This document shows, piece after piece, positions 16,832 to 26,300 of a DNA stretch of 64,000 nt. The notes below the pieces were generated by a model that did no database searches, was not told where the DNA came from, and worked only from the letters and a program-made list of their open reading frames with translations. A program made the position numbers and the translations under genes. The stretch lies in contig CAJLGW010000001.1 of the NCBI GenBank assembly GCA_905206345.1, positions 1-64,000 on the forward strand, written 5' to 3'. Each line of letters opens with the position of its first letter. Position 1 is the stretch's first letter. The DNA is from an uncultured Sutterella sp. Its GTDB lineage: Bacteria; Pseudomonadota; Gammaproteobacteria; Burkholderiales; Burkholderiaceae_F.

Positions 16832-17011
16832 CTACTGAATAAGACCTAGTTGTTTCTTTACAAGTTTTGCATACTGATTAGAGATTTCCTTTGTAGGATG
16901 CCTTCTGCAAACAGTTTGCTTTCCTTTGTAATAAAGTTTTAGATGACCTTTTGCATCCTCAACCTTAACACCTAGTGACTTAAGTTCGTCGATAAAGGCT
17001 TTGTGCTTCAT
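16832..17011 (-). CDS. hicA: HicA-family mRNA interferase toxin
   Basis: A 59-residue double-stranded-RNA-binding-like fold protein. HicA cleaves mRNA, and the conserved active-site His is in DAKGHLKLYY. The segment FIDELKSLGVKVEDAKG and the C-terminal NQYAKLVKKQLGL match the family, and the length is normal. An in-frame GTG starts two codons earlier but falls inside the AGGAGG ribosome site; the ATG at 17011 has correct spacing. It is the first gene of the hicAB operon, with a divergent A+T-rich promoter region above it. Confidence 0.92.
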   Translation of the reverse strand: MKHKAFIDELKSLGVKVEDAKGHLKLYYKGKQTVCRRHPTKEISNQYAKLVKKQLGLIQ

Positions 17012-17099
17012 AGGCACCTCCTATATCTTTGAACTTGAGTTAATTATAAACAAATTTGCTTATAAATGCAAACATTTTTGCTTATGTTTTGAGTAAGAA

Positions 17100-17130
17100 A
17101 AAGCCACGGCGTCTCATTTCCGTGGCTTTC
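17100..17130 (-). terminator. terminator of the DUF4041-like gene
   Basis: Stem AAAGCCACGG / CCGTGGCTTT. Read on the minus strand it is followed by TTTTTCTTA. It lies 70 bp beyond the stop of the 17202 gene. Confidence 0.88.
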
Positions 17131-17201
17131 TCATCCTCACTGACATTACTGCCAAAACTCACAATAATGATTTTGACCTGACATTGCAAGCGAAAATCTT
17201 T

Positions 17202-18245
17202 TTAATTTTGTTGCTCGATTCGCAACGTTTCGCGATATTCCATTGCGTCGGGAATGTCTACAAATTGCGTGGTCGCATTGTGTTTCTCAGAGACCAACTT
17301 TTTAATGTCTGCTAAATCAACTTTGAAGAATTCTTTTCGGTTGTTGACCTTATTGATTCTCATGTCGTTGAAGTGATCGTGCAGCATTGATTCAAGGGCC
17401 GGTGCATCGTCTGTGAAAATCATTGCGTGGACATCGAAGGGGAACGGAACCGAAGCGCTACTGAGCTCTGCGATACGATCCATCGGCTCAAGTCGACGCG
17501 TCATGCCGATCTTAAACACCTTTTCACCAAACGAGCCGATGTTTGAAATGATGTACACAAAGCCCGCTCTCGCATTTTGTTCACGATCGAGAACACTTTC
17601 TTTATCGACCTCGACTTGTTTAATCTTCTCTTCAAGCTCTGCGATCTTATCGGCGTAGAGCTTCGTTTGCACTTCGTCTGTCGCCTTTTGCATATACATC
17701 ATGAGCTTGTTAACTTCGTTGCGGTATTGCAATTCATCTTTTTCAAGCTTTTGTTTGGCTCGTTCAATCTCACGACGCACTTTTTCTTCTTCGACCATTT
17801 GCTCGCGAATGGCTCTACGAACTTCTTTTTCTTTGACCATGTAGGCATAAACAAGACTTAATTCTTCAAACTTGGATGCCAAGAAAGCATTAGAGATTTG
17901 CACGCCGTCGTTTTTGAAAATTCGATTTAACACTTCGAAAGACTTGTTGATCTTCGATCGGATGGAATCAACGTTCTTAAACGTTACGTTTTCGATCAAT
18001 CTTGCGGTTTCTGCGTTAAAGCATCTTAAGATTTGTTTCTTTTGATTGTTAAGTTCGGTCTGAGTCAATTGGCGCTTTGTTGCGAATAAAGTTAAAGCCT
18101 TGCCCGATTTTTCCATTTCGTCTTGTTTCTTCGACAAAAGAGAAATCTCATTTTTTACTTCATCAGATTTCAAGTTTTCGTATGCTTTGATTCGAACGGA
18201 CTCAACAAACTCTTCGGCTTTGAGTGATTCCAATGTCGCTACCAA
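17202..18245 (-). CDS. DUF4041/T5orf172 (GIY-YIG-like) protein, probably 5'-truncated
   Basis: The middle of this 347-residue product is a long coiled coil (about 140-225, rich in Glu, Lys and Arg) matching DUF4041. The last 110 or so residues form a T5orf172/MUG113 domain (GFVYIISNIGSFGEKVFKIGM to the conserved Arg-Lys-Glu-Phe-Phe), a relative of GIY-YIG nucleases often found on phages and islands. The only start in this frame is a TTG at 18245. The frame stays open and protein-like upstream (RKRKELDQVV) to about 18310, then runs into different DNA and a stop at 18339-18341. No ATG or ribosome site exists, so the 5' end was probably lost at a junction. The function is unknown; a defence or phage role is only a guess. 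Confidence 0.75.
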   Translation of the reverse strand: MVATLESLKAEEFVESVRIKAYENLKSDEVKNEISLLSKKQDEMEKSGKALTLFATKRQLTQTELNNQKKQILRCFNAETARLIENVTFKNVDSIRSKINKSFEVLNRIFKNDGVQISNAFLASKFEELSLVYAYMVKEKEVRRAIREQMVEEEKVRREIERAKQKLEKDELQYRNEVNKLMMYMQKATDEVQTKLYADKIAELEEKIKQVEVDKESVLDREQNARAGFVYIISNIGSFGEKVFKIGMTRRLEPMDRIAELSSASVPFPFDVHAMIFTDDAPALESMLHDHFNDMRINKVNNRKEFFKVDLADIKKLVSEKHNATTQFVDIPDAMEYRETLRIEQQN

Positions 18246-18312
18246 TGAGTTAATTTCGCTTGTCTTACTGGCGACAACTTGATCTAACTCTTTCCGCTTT
18301 CGTGAGATAGCT

Positions 18313-18737
18313 TCATGCCTGGAGCCGGGTTGAAGCGCCTATCTCCTTTGTAGACAGAGTGAATGCGGTTCCTGATGGTTCGGGAGCGCAGGTTGTTCGG
18401 CTGGCATGACCGGTGGTCATCGACGCCGTCATTGCCTCAGCATCATTATCTTGCTGGGTGCGTCAGTATTTGACGCATGTAAAAGCGGGTCGGGATCAAT
18501 CCTTGCGGCTGCAGTGAAAAATATGTTGCAGTGAGAACAATAATGACTAGCATTATGTCTCAATTAGAGGGAAAATCAAAAAATAGCTTGCTAAATTTCG
18601 GCGGGGAGAACGACTGAGTTCACATGGGGGCCGGATTGGACGGCTGAAAGGCTGTGCTTGCTGAGAGCGATACTCCTTCAGGTGCGGGCTGTGACGTTTA
18701 CGCTATCGAGAACTCTTTTTTTCAAGGACCGTGCTCC
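18313..18737. other. junction and non-coding leader of the G+C-rich block
   Basis: Base composition changes near 18310-18320, where the DUF4041 reading frame breaks down. From there to the GGDEF start I see no convincing gene. The stretch holds a 7-bp inverted repeat (18459-18477), an A+T-rich pocket (18540-18595) that may hold a promoter, and otherwise sequence rich in G and C. No transposase or clear terminal inverted repeat is visible at the junction. Confidence 0.5.
18459..18477. repeat. short palindrome TGCGTCA-5-TGACGCA
   Basis: Perfect 7-bp inverted repeat with a 5-nt centre, about 260 bp before the GGDEF start and without a T-run. It could be a regulator site or a small hairpin. Confidence 0.5.
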
Positions 18738-20504
18738 GTGAGACCGCAGAAGCTGAAAATTCTTGTGCCGCTGATTGTTTTTGTGCTGGGAATGTGTGCT
18801 GTCGGGGTGATTGCCTACCTGAAGGACCAGGGCGAAAGGAATGAACAACATCTGCTGTCGCAGTTGAATGCTTCAGCCTACGCCGAACGCATGAGAAATC
18901 AGCTTCTTCACGGCGTTCAAAGAACGAATGCTCTTCAGCAGGTCCTGATCAGCCGGGACGGCAAGTTTCCCCGGTTTGACGAGATTGCCGAAAATCTCAT
19001 GACGGATGCCGTGTCGAGCCTGCAGCTCGCGCCCAACGGCGTCGTCACGCAGATTTATCCACTGAAAGGCAATGAGAAGGGACTAGGCGATCTGATGGGT
19101 GATCCGACTCGGGGAAGGATCTCCCGCTATGCAAGAGACAATCATGTTTTGACCGTTCAAGGGCCTTTCAATCTCTATCAGGGAGGCCGGGGAATTGCTA
19201 TTCGCAATCCGCTCTATTTGCAGGATGAAAACGGAAAACCGTATTTCTGGGGCTTCACGATCGCCATCATGCGCGTGCCGGAGATATTTGCAAATTCATT
19301 CAACACGCTTTTGCAGTTTGGATATGAATATCGCCTTTCCAAGACGGATACGCCTTGGGACACGGAATTCAAGGTCGTGTGGCAGACGGGCGACAAGCTG
19401 ATTGATCCTGTTTCCTACAGCTTCATTCTGGGGGAGGAAACCTGGAAGTTCGAGGTGATGCCCGGGAGCGGATGGGGGAACCCGAGGTATGTCGCCTGTG
19501 TTGCAGGACTGTGCACGCTGATTGTGCTTCTTCTGACCTGGCTTACCTGGGCCTTGCTGGATAACAGGGAGCGCAAGGAAACATTCAAGAAGATCGCTCA
19601 TGTGGACGATCTGACCGGCCTCTACAACCGCTACGGCTTTATCGACCGCGTGAAAGAGTTGATTGCTGAGAATCAGGGAGAGTCTTTTGTGGCCGTCCTG
19701 CTCGACGTGGATGACTTCAAGATCATCAACGACCTCTACGGCCATGCCTGGGGAGACACGGTTTTGCAGAGCCTTGCGGAAAGCCTGAAGGCCTATTTCC
19801 CGACAGGCGCATTGGTAGGTAGAACCGGCGGCGACGAATTCAGCATCATTCTCCCGAACTGCACCGCTGCTCATGCCAAAGACCGGCTGGAACAATTTGC
19901 GAAAGCCCCAAAGAGCTTTAGCTGGAGGGGCGTGGAGCATCATTTCGGCATTTCCATCGGGTATGCCGAATATCCGGGTGATGCAAAAGACTTTGCTCAG
20001 CTTCAGCACTGTGCCGACGTGGCGCTTTATCACATGAAGATGCAAGGCAAGAACGGATGCTCCGCCTACAGCAAGGAAAGCGATGTCGGCATTCGCATGC
20101 GGTTGGGGTTCGCGCTCAAGGACATCTCCGAGAATCTCCCCGGCGCCTTCATCATCTACCGCGCCGACAAGGTCGATGACGAACTCTTCTATGCGAACAA
20201 GGAGTTCCTGCGCATGGTCGGGTGTGAAACGCTCGACGAGCTCTTTGCATATACCAAAAAGAGCTTCCGCAATCTGATTCGTGAGGACGAGCGGCATAGC
20301 ACCGAGGCAAGCATTTGGGAGCAGATCGACGCTGGAAGCGATTGCGACTACATCCACTATCACCTGCAAAAGGCCGACGGTTCCTTCATTAACCTGCTGG
20401 ACTACGGAAGAATCGTTGAAAGCAGGCAGTACGGCAGGGTGTTCTACGTGCTTTTCATCGATAGGGAGGCCATGAAGGCCAACTTCGACGTTTGGTTTTC
20501 GTAA
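18738..20504 (+). CDS. CHASE-GGDEF-PAS membrane diguanylate cyclase
   Basis: A 588-residue sensor protein. A transmembrane helix lies at about 8-28, followed by a periplasmic CHASE-type sensor (GNEKGLGDLMGDPTR, TVQGPFNLYQGGRGIAIRNP), a second helix at about 244-265, a GGDEF domain with an intact GGDEF at residues 364-368, and a C-terminal PAS-like domain (ENLPGAFIIYRADKVDDEL, FLRMVGC). It should make c-di-GMP in response to a small ligand. No RxxD inhibitory site precedes GGDEF. The frame is open from GTG 18654, but GTG 18738 follows AAGGA by 9 nt and starts right before the helix. Codons are G+C-rich (CTG, GCC, ATC) unlike the neighbours, pointing to transfer. Confidence 0.9.
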   Translation: MRPQKLKILVPLIVFVLGMCAVGVIAYLKDQGERNEQHLLSQLNASAYAERMRNQLLHGVQRTNALQQVLISRDGKFPRFDEIAENLMTDAVSSLQLAPNGVVTQIYPLKGNEKGLGDLMGDPTRGRISRYARDNHVLTVQGPFNLYQGGRGIAIRNPLYLQDENGKPYFWGFTIAIMRVPEIFANSFNTLLQFGYEYRLSKTDTPWDTEFKVVWQTGDKLIDPVSYSFILGEETWKFEVMPGSGWGNPRYVACVAGLCTLIVLLLTWLTWALLDNRERKETFKKIAHVDDLTGLYNRYGFIDRVKELIAENQGESFVAVLLDVDDFKIINDLYGHAWGDTVLQSLAESLKAYFPTGALVGRTGGDEFSIILPNCTAAHAKDRLEQFAKAPKSFSWRGVEHHFGISIGYAEYPGDAKDFAQLQHCADVALYHMKMQGKNGCSAYSKESDVGIRMRLGFALKDISENLPGAFIIYRADKVDDELFYANKEFLRMVGCETLDELFAYTKKSFRNLIREDERHSTEASIWEQIDAGSDCDYIHYHLQKADGSFINLLDYGRIVESRQYGRVFYVLFIDREAMKANFDVWFS

Positions 20505-20539
20505 TATGGCAGCCTCCGGTAACAGGTTTCGCGAATGCG

Positions 20540-20567
20540 TGAACGGCCGCCATCCGGCGGCCGTTCA
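20540..20567. terminator. strong hairpin after the GGDEF gene
   Basis: Perfect 12-bp stem TGAACGGCCGCC / GGCGGCCGTTCA around ATCC. No T-run follows. It lies between convergent reading frames, so it probably acts on both sides. Confidence 0.7.
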
Positions 20568-20576
20568 TGTACGGAA

Positions 20577-20732
20577 TCAATCTTCGGACAAGTCCATGCT
20601 TTGGGCGAGCGATTCTCTGAGCATGCGGCCCAAGTTCGGGTCGGCGCACCAGACGCGGGCCCCCTTGACGCCGCGGAAAGAGCACACGGTTCCTGCCGAC
20701 TGTAAACCGTAGACATAACAAGAGGGCGGGAA
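20577..20732 (-). pseudogene. 3' remnant of an unidentified G+C-rich gene
   Basis: On the minus strand a frame ending in TGA at 20577 reads like a genuine protein C-terminus (SAGTVCSFRGVKGARVWCA, DPNLGRMLRESLAQSMDLSE) with the same G+C-rich codon use as the GGDEF gene. It is open for 51 codons and has no usable start. The upstream side runs into ordinary A+T-richer DNA near 20715-20735. I do not recognise the family. I read it as the tail of a gene cut off at the right edge of the transferred block. It shares the hairpin at 20540 with the GGDEF gene. Confidence 0.5.
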
Positions 20733-20857
20733 CTAAGGATCATTTTCCCAACAACGCATCATTACCAATAATGTCTTTCTGAAATTCCCAGCAACAAATC
20801 TTCCCATTCTGAATAAAATAGACTCTGTTGCAATTCTAAATTCAAGCAGAGGTAATC

Positions 20858-22111
20858 ATGACAGATGAGATCGTTATCGGGATGGCAGGTTTAGGGACCG
20901 TTGGTAGTGGCGTCTATAACGTTTTAAAACGCAATGCTGATTTAATTAGCAAGCGGTGTGGGCATTCCACGAGAATTAAGACTGTCGTTTGTCGAAATTT
21001 AGAGAAAGCCCGCCTGACTGTCGATGAGAAAGTTCAACTAACTCAGAATTGGGAAGAAATTGCTAACGATCCAGACATCAATATTGTCATCGAAGTGATG
21101 GGTGGAATTGAACCTGCGAAGAGCTTGATTCTTGCTGCACTTCGCAATGGAAAAGATGTCATTACAGCCAATAAAGCTTTATTAGCCACTCATGGAAATG
21201 AGATTTTTAAGGTGGCAAAAGCGTGTCATCGAACCGTCGCTTTTGAGGCTTCTGTTGCCGGTGGCATTCCTATCATTAAGACCCTGCGTGAGGGGTTATC
21301 TGCCAATCGTATTGAATGGATCGCGGGCATTATCAATGGAACCTCCAATTACATTCTTACGCAAATGCAAGAAAAGGGATGCTCTTTTCAAATGGCACTA
21401 GAGCAGGCACAAGCTTTAGGCTATGCCGAAGCCGATCCGACCTTTGATATTGAAGGCATTGATGCGGGGCACAAGATCGCTATTTTGAGTGCCTTGGCAT
21501 TTGGAACGGAAGTGCATTTTGATGAGCGTCATATCAGTGGGATTTCAACACTTAAATTGGAAGATATTGAGTGTGCGAAGCGACTGGGTTACCAAGTGAA
21601 ATTGTTGGGCATTACAAGACAACAAGAGAATGGCGTTGACGTTCGTGTTCATCCGACCTTGGTGCCAGAAAATGGTTTTTTGTCCAAAGTTAACAATGTG
21701 ATGAATGCGGTTGTCGTTAAAGCCGATGCTGTTAATACCGTTAAATTGGTTGGGCCGGGCGCAGGAAGCGAGCCGACTGCGAGTGCCGTGATTGCCGATT
21801 TGGTAGACGTCATTAAAGGTCGATCGGAACCTCCCGAATTTGAAGACTGCAATAGCAAGTGGTTGAACTTAGACGAAGTGGTGAGTGCTTTCTATGTCCG
21901 AATCCCTCTTGAAAACCTGTCTGAAGAAGAAATAATGACCCGTTTCGAAGAAAACGGAATGACATTGGTTAATTGCATCAGTGATGCTGGTCAGCTCTGC
22001 GGGGTGACAAATGAGGTGAATGAAGGGCAAATGAGACTAGTTTGGGAATCATTGATGAAACGCATGGAACAACCCAAAGATGCGCAGCTCTTACACGTAT
22101 TTGTAGATTAA
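20858..22111 (+). CDS. hom: homoserine dehydrogenase
   Basis: Reduces aspartate semialdehyde to homoserine with NAD(P)H, on the path to threonine, methionine and isoleucine. The 417-residue protein has the N-terminal Rossmann motif GLGTVGSGVYNVL (about 10-22), the catalytic core with TANKALLATHG, EASVAGGIPIIKTLREGL, INGTSNYILTQM and EADPTFDIEGIDAGHK, and a C-terminal ACT domain (about 345-417) for feedback control by threonine. It is a monofunctional form without aspartokinase. It starts after AGAGGTAATC and is the first ordinary chromosomal gene after the accessory region. sbcDC follows at 12 bp, perhaps in one transcript. Confidence 0.95.
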   Translation: MTDEIVIGMAGLGTVGSGVYNVLKRNADLISKRCGHSTRIKTVVCRNLEKARLTVDEKVQLTQNWEEIANDPDINIVIEVMGGIEPAKSLILAALRNGKDVITANKALLATHGNEIFKVAKACHRTVAFEASVAGGIPIIKTLREGLSANRIEWIAGIINGTSNYILTQMQEKGCSFQMALEQAQALGYAEADPTFDIEGIDAGHKIAILSALAFGTEVHFDERHISGISTLKLEDIECAKRLGYQVKLLGITRQQENGVDVRVHPTLVPENGFLSKVNNVMNAVVVKADAVNTVKLVGPGAGSEPTASAVIADLVDVIKGRSEPPEFEDCNSKWLNLDEVVSAFYVRIPLENLSEEEIMTRFEENGMTLVNCISDAGQLCGVTNEVNEGQMRLVWESLMKRMEQPKDAQLLHVFVD

Positions 22112-22123
22112 AAAGAGTAGAGA

Positions 22124-23347
22124 ATGAGACTTTTGCATACCTCCGATTGGCATTTAGGACACAACCTTTTTGGTCGTAAACGAACAGAGGAATTTAGCGC
22201 CTTTTTGTCATGGTTAAAGAACCTGATGAATGAAAAAGGTGTGGATGTTTTGTTGGTTTCTGGCGACATTTTTGACACGAAAACGCCCAGTAATCAGGCG
22301 CAAGAGCTCTACTATGAATTTTTAAGTTCTGTTGGTTCTCAAACGAGCTGTCAACGCGTTTTTATCACAGCAGGCAATCACGACTCGGCAAGTTTTATTG
22401 AAGCGCCAAAGACGATTTTAAAATCATTGAAAGTCGACGTAATTGGCGCAATGACTGAGAACCCGGCAGATGAAGTGTTTGAGGTCTGTGATGCGGACGG
22501 CAAGCAACAACTCATTGTTTGTGCCGTTCCCTATTTGCGTGAAAAAGACCTACGTCGTGCCAAGCAAGGTGAAGCTGTTCAAGAGCGCGAAAAGCGCACT
22601 TTAAAAGCCATCCGTGAGCATTACAAGGCGGTGGGTGATGTTGCTCTGAAAAAGCGTGCAACGACGAATGTTCCCATCATTGAAATGGGGCACTTGTATG
22701 TGAGCGGTTCCATTACCAAAGAGCGACTAATGGGCGAACCCGATCCGGTTTATGTCGGGTCTTTGGGACAAGTCCCGAGCGATATCTTTTCACCTCAAGC
22801 GAGTTACGTTGCATTGGGTCATATCCATATGCCACAAAAAGTGGGTGGTAGTGAAAAGATTCAATATAGTGGCGCGCCTTTGCCGATGAGTTTTGCTGAA
22901 GCAGACAATCTCAAACGTGTCGTCCTTTTGGATATCAATGAAATGGGCGAAATAACGAGTGAATCCGTTGATGTTCCAATGTTCCAAGAGCTTATCCAAA
23001 TTAAAGGCGACTGGGAGGCGATTGACCAACAAATCCAAGCATTAAAAGCTAGGGATAGTTCAGCTTGGTTAGAAGTGATCTATGACAGTGCGGTGGTGAT
23101 GGGAGACTTACGAAATCGAGTGCTTGAGTTAGTGCAAGGATCGGCTTTGGAAGTTCTTCGTATTAAGAACAAACAAGTGATTCAAGAGGCTTTAAGTCAC
23201 AGTAAGACGCAAAAAGAGTTAGAGCAATTAACGCCACAAGAAGTGTTTGATCTTTGTTTGAAAGAAAACAATGTTGCCGAAGATCAATGGGAAAACCTTC
23301 GAGAGAAATATCAAACCATTTTGGACGAAGTCAATACGGTTGAATAG
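22124..23347 (+). CDS. sbcD: exonuclease subunit SbcD
   Basis: The Mre11-type nuclease subunit of SbcCD, which cuts hairpins, cruciforms and protein-blocked DNA ends. The 407-residue protein has the metallophosphoesterase motifs in order: HTSDWHLGH (about 5-13), SGDIFDT (about 46-52), TAGNHDSA (about 84-91) and the later GHIHMPQ, which together bind two Mn ions. The C-terminal part fits the capping domain that contacts SbcC. It sits 12 bp after hom and 18 bp before sbcC, the standard sbcD-sbcC order. Confidence 0.95.
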   Translation: MRLLHTSDWHLGHNLFGRKRTEEFSAFLSWLKNLMNEKGVDVLLVSGDIFDTKTPSNQAQELYYEFLSSVGSQTSCQRVFITAGNHDSASFIEAPKTILKSLKVDVIGAMTENPADEVFEVCDADGKQQLIVCAVPYLREKDLRRAKQGEAVQEREKRTLKAIREHYKAVGDVALKKRATTNVPIIEMGHLYVSGSITKERLMGEPDPVYVGSLGQVPSDIFSPQASYVALGHIHMPQKVGGSEKIQYSGAPLPMSFAEADNLKRVVLLDINEMGEITSESVDVPMFQELIQIKGDWEAIDQQIQALKARDSSAWLEVIYDSAVVMGDLRNRVLELVQGSALEVLRIKNKQVIQEALSHSKTQKELEQLTPQEVFDLCLKENNVAEDQWENLREKYQTILDEVNTVE

Positions 23348-23365
23348 GAAATAATTGGGGAAGAC

Positions 23366-26300
23366 ATGAAGATCTTATCGGTTCGATTTAAAAATTTAAA
23401 TTCATTAACGGGCGAGTGGTTTATTGATTTCACAACGCCGGATTACGATGGCTTGTTTGCAATTACAGGCCCCACGGGAGCTGGGAAGTCAACGATTTTG
23501 GATGCCATTTGTTTGGGGCTTTACGGAAGTACACCGCGTCTTAATAAAGTCACGGGTGGTGCCAATGACATCATGTCTCGACTAACGGGCGAGTGCTTTT
23601 CAGAAGTGCGTTTTGAGACAGAAAAAGGCCGATATCGCTGCCGCTGGGAGCAGCATCGCGCTCGTAATAAACCCGACGGGACTCTACAGTCTCCCAAGCA
23701 CGAAATTTGCATGGATGATACCGATGAGATTCTTCAAACGAAGAGTAAAGGCGTTTTAAATAAGATCGAAGAAGTCACCGGCATGGACTTTAAACGCTTT
23801 ACACGTTCCATGCTTTTGGCCCAAGGAGATTTCTCGGCTTTCTTACAAGCCTCGGCCGATGATCGTTCGCCCATCTTAGAGCAAATTACCGGTACAGACA
23901 TTTATTCCAAGATTTCTAAAAAGGTGTTTGATCGCACCAAAGAAGAAGAAAAACAATTAGAAAAAATGAAGTTGGTGTTGGGGGAAATTCGTCTTTTATC
24001 ACCAGGGGAAGAATCTCAAAAGCGAGAAAACTTAAAGAAAAATCAATCTCAGAGAGATACTCATAAGGGTGTTTTGGAACATTTGAATGATGAATTGTCG
24101 AATTTGCGTCAAATCAATGAGATAAATGAAAAATTAAACAAATTAGGCAAAGATAAGCAGAAGTTGGATGCAGATAACGAAGATTTTAAGACGGAGGATG
24201 TGCGTTTAGAACGAGCATTGAAAGCGTTTGAAATCCATCCAATTTATCAAAAAGTCTGCGATGGACGCAATGAACTCGTTAGCCTTCAAAAGACAATTGC
24301 ATTCAATGAAAGTAAGCAATCAGAGACGAAGGCTAATCTTGAGAGTATTCAAAACGCAGAGAAAAATGCTCAAGTGGCCTTGGACGATTTTACGAGCCGA
24401 GAAGCGCCGTTTTTGACGTTGATTGATGAGGTGTTGCGTTTGGATGTTCAATTGCAACAAGAAAGCTCTCAATTGATGGATAAGAAAAATGAATTTAGCG
24501 TACTTAGAGGTAAATTGGCGAAAGTTGAAGGCAAATTAAATGAAAATCTAAGATATTTAGAAAATGAAGAGCACGCTAGAAAGCCTCTCGAGGACTATAA
24601 AAAGAAGCATTTAAATGATGAAGTGTTATGCGAATCTTTGGCCGGTATTGAGACCGAGTTTGAATTTGTCAGAACCTTTGCGATGGCGTACCGAGACGCT
24701 GAAAAGATGGTTCATCAAGAGCGTGCAAAGCTTGATAATCAACAAAAGGCGCAAGAGCAAGCTCAAAAGTTGCTTGACGTTGCTCGTCCTCGTTTAGAGC
24801 AAAAACAATCTGAAAAAGAAACGATTCAATCGCAATTAGCGACGCTTTTAAATGGGCGCTTATTGCGCGAGTACCGCGCGCAAGAAAAAGCATTGCGAGA
24901 AAAACTCGAAATGCGTCGCATCATCAGCTCCTTAGAAGAGCATCGCCATCGACTTCGAGACGGCGAGCCTTGTCCGCTGTGCGGTGCTCTGGAGCACCCC
25001 TATGCCTTGGGGAATTTCCCTCAAGTGTCAGAGCTAGAGTCGGAAATTGAGGCGGTTAATAAACGAATTACTCAAATTGAAGAAAAAGACGAAAAATTAA
25101 AGAAATTGGAAGAAGATGTCGTCAAAATTGACGCAGATGTCAGAAGTTTTCAATCGCAATTGGATCAAGAAAAACTAAAAATCCGTCATTTTAAAGATAA
25201 TTGGAATCAGGCACATAGGATTTTTGAACAAGCAAAGTTGACTTTGACAGAACACCGATCCGTATGGATTGAAAAAGTGCGCAAGTACGTTGATTCTGAG
25301 TTTCTCAAAGAGGCTTCTTTTGAGTCCATTCTTGAAAATCTTGAAATTCGAGTGACTCGTTGGAAAGACAATGTTCGCCTTTTAAACGAAGCGAATCAAC
25401 GCACTCAAACTTTAAAAGATGAAAACATAAGATTGACGTCTTTCTCAGATGAACTCAAGGCTCAGAGCCAAACGCTTCAAGCGCAAATTGGCACGATTCA
25501 AAAGACTTTTGATGATCGTCATCATCAAAGAGCGACGCTATTTGGCACCCGAAACCCTCAGAGTGAGCGCGATGCCTTTTATGCCAAGCTTAAGGCCTGT
25601 CGCGATCAATTAGAAGCGTGCAAGACAGCTAAGAATCGGGCCCAAAATGACATCGGTCGGCTCGAAGGTGAGCACCGTGCGCTCAAGACAACTTTGGCTC
25701 AAGAAGAAGCAAAATTGACGTCAAATGAAAATAGCTTTATTACGTCATGTCAATCGGCAGGTTTTGCCAATGAGTTGGCCTATTGTGAGGCTTTGCTCAC
25801 GCAAGCTGAGCGCTTAGCATTGCAACAAAAAAAACAAGAATTGGATAAGCGCCAATCCCAATGGCAATCTGAAGTTTCGGTATTGAAAGACCAATTAACA
25901 ACTTGTGAGGCAAGAAAGACGCGCGAGGTGAGTCTTGTTGAGTTGGAAGCACAAATCACAGAGAAACAAGGTGCTTACGATACTTTGGTTAAGCTTATTG
26001 CGACGGATACATTAGAACTTGATCGCAATGACAAAGAAAGAGCGCGTCAAGGACAAGCTCTTCGAAACATTGAGCAGTTCGAGATGACGGTGCGTCAATG
26101 GCAGAACTTACGAGAATTGATTGGTTCTGCGGATGGGAAGAAGTTCCGCAATTTTGCCCAAGGTATTACGTTTGACGTGGTTATTAAACACGCCAATGAG
26201 CAGTTGCAACATATGAGTGATCGCTATTTGTTAATCCGCAGTCAAAAGGAAGTGTTGGGCTTAGAGGTGATTGATAACTATCAGGCCGGAGAAATCCGAT

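Noticed and set aside
14936..17145. 13-bp direct repeat ATCCTCACTGACA at 14936 and 17133 as island ends
   Set aside because: Neither copy overlaps the tRNA-Leu 3' end where an att core is expected, and the pair would exclude the DUF4041 gene; probably chance.
18600..18720. Possible TPP riboswitch (CTGAGA motif) before the GGDEF gene
   Set aside because: The second conserved half of a THI box is missing, and the downstream gene has no link to thiamine.
19296..20369. 357-codon minus-strand frame inside the GGDEF gene
   Set aside because: Shadow frame favoured by the higher G+C of the block; the plus-strand frame has CHASE, GGDEF and PAS motifs.
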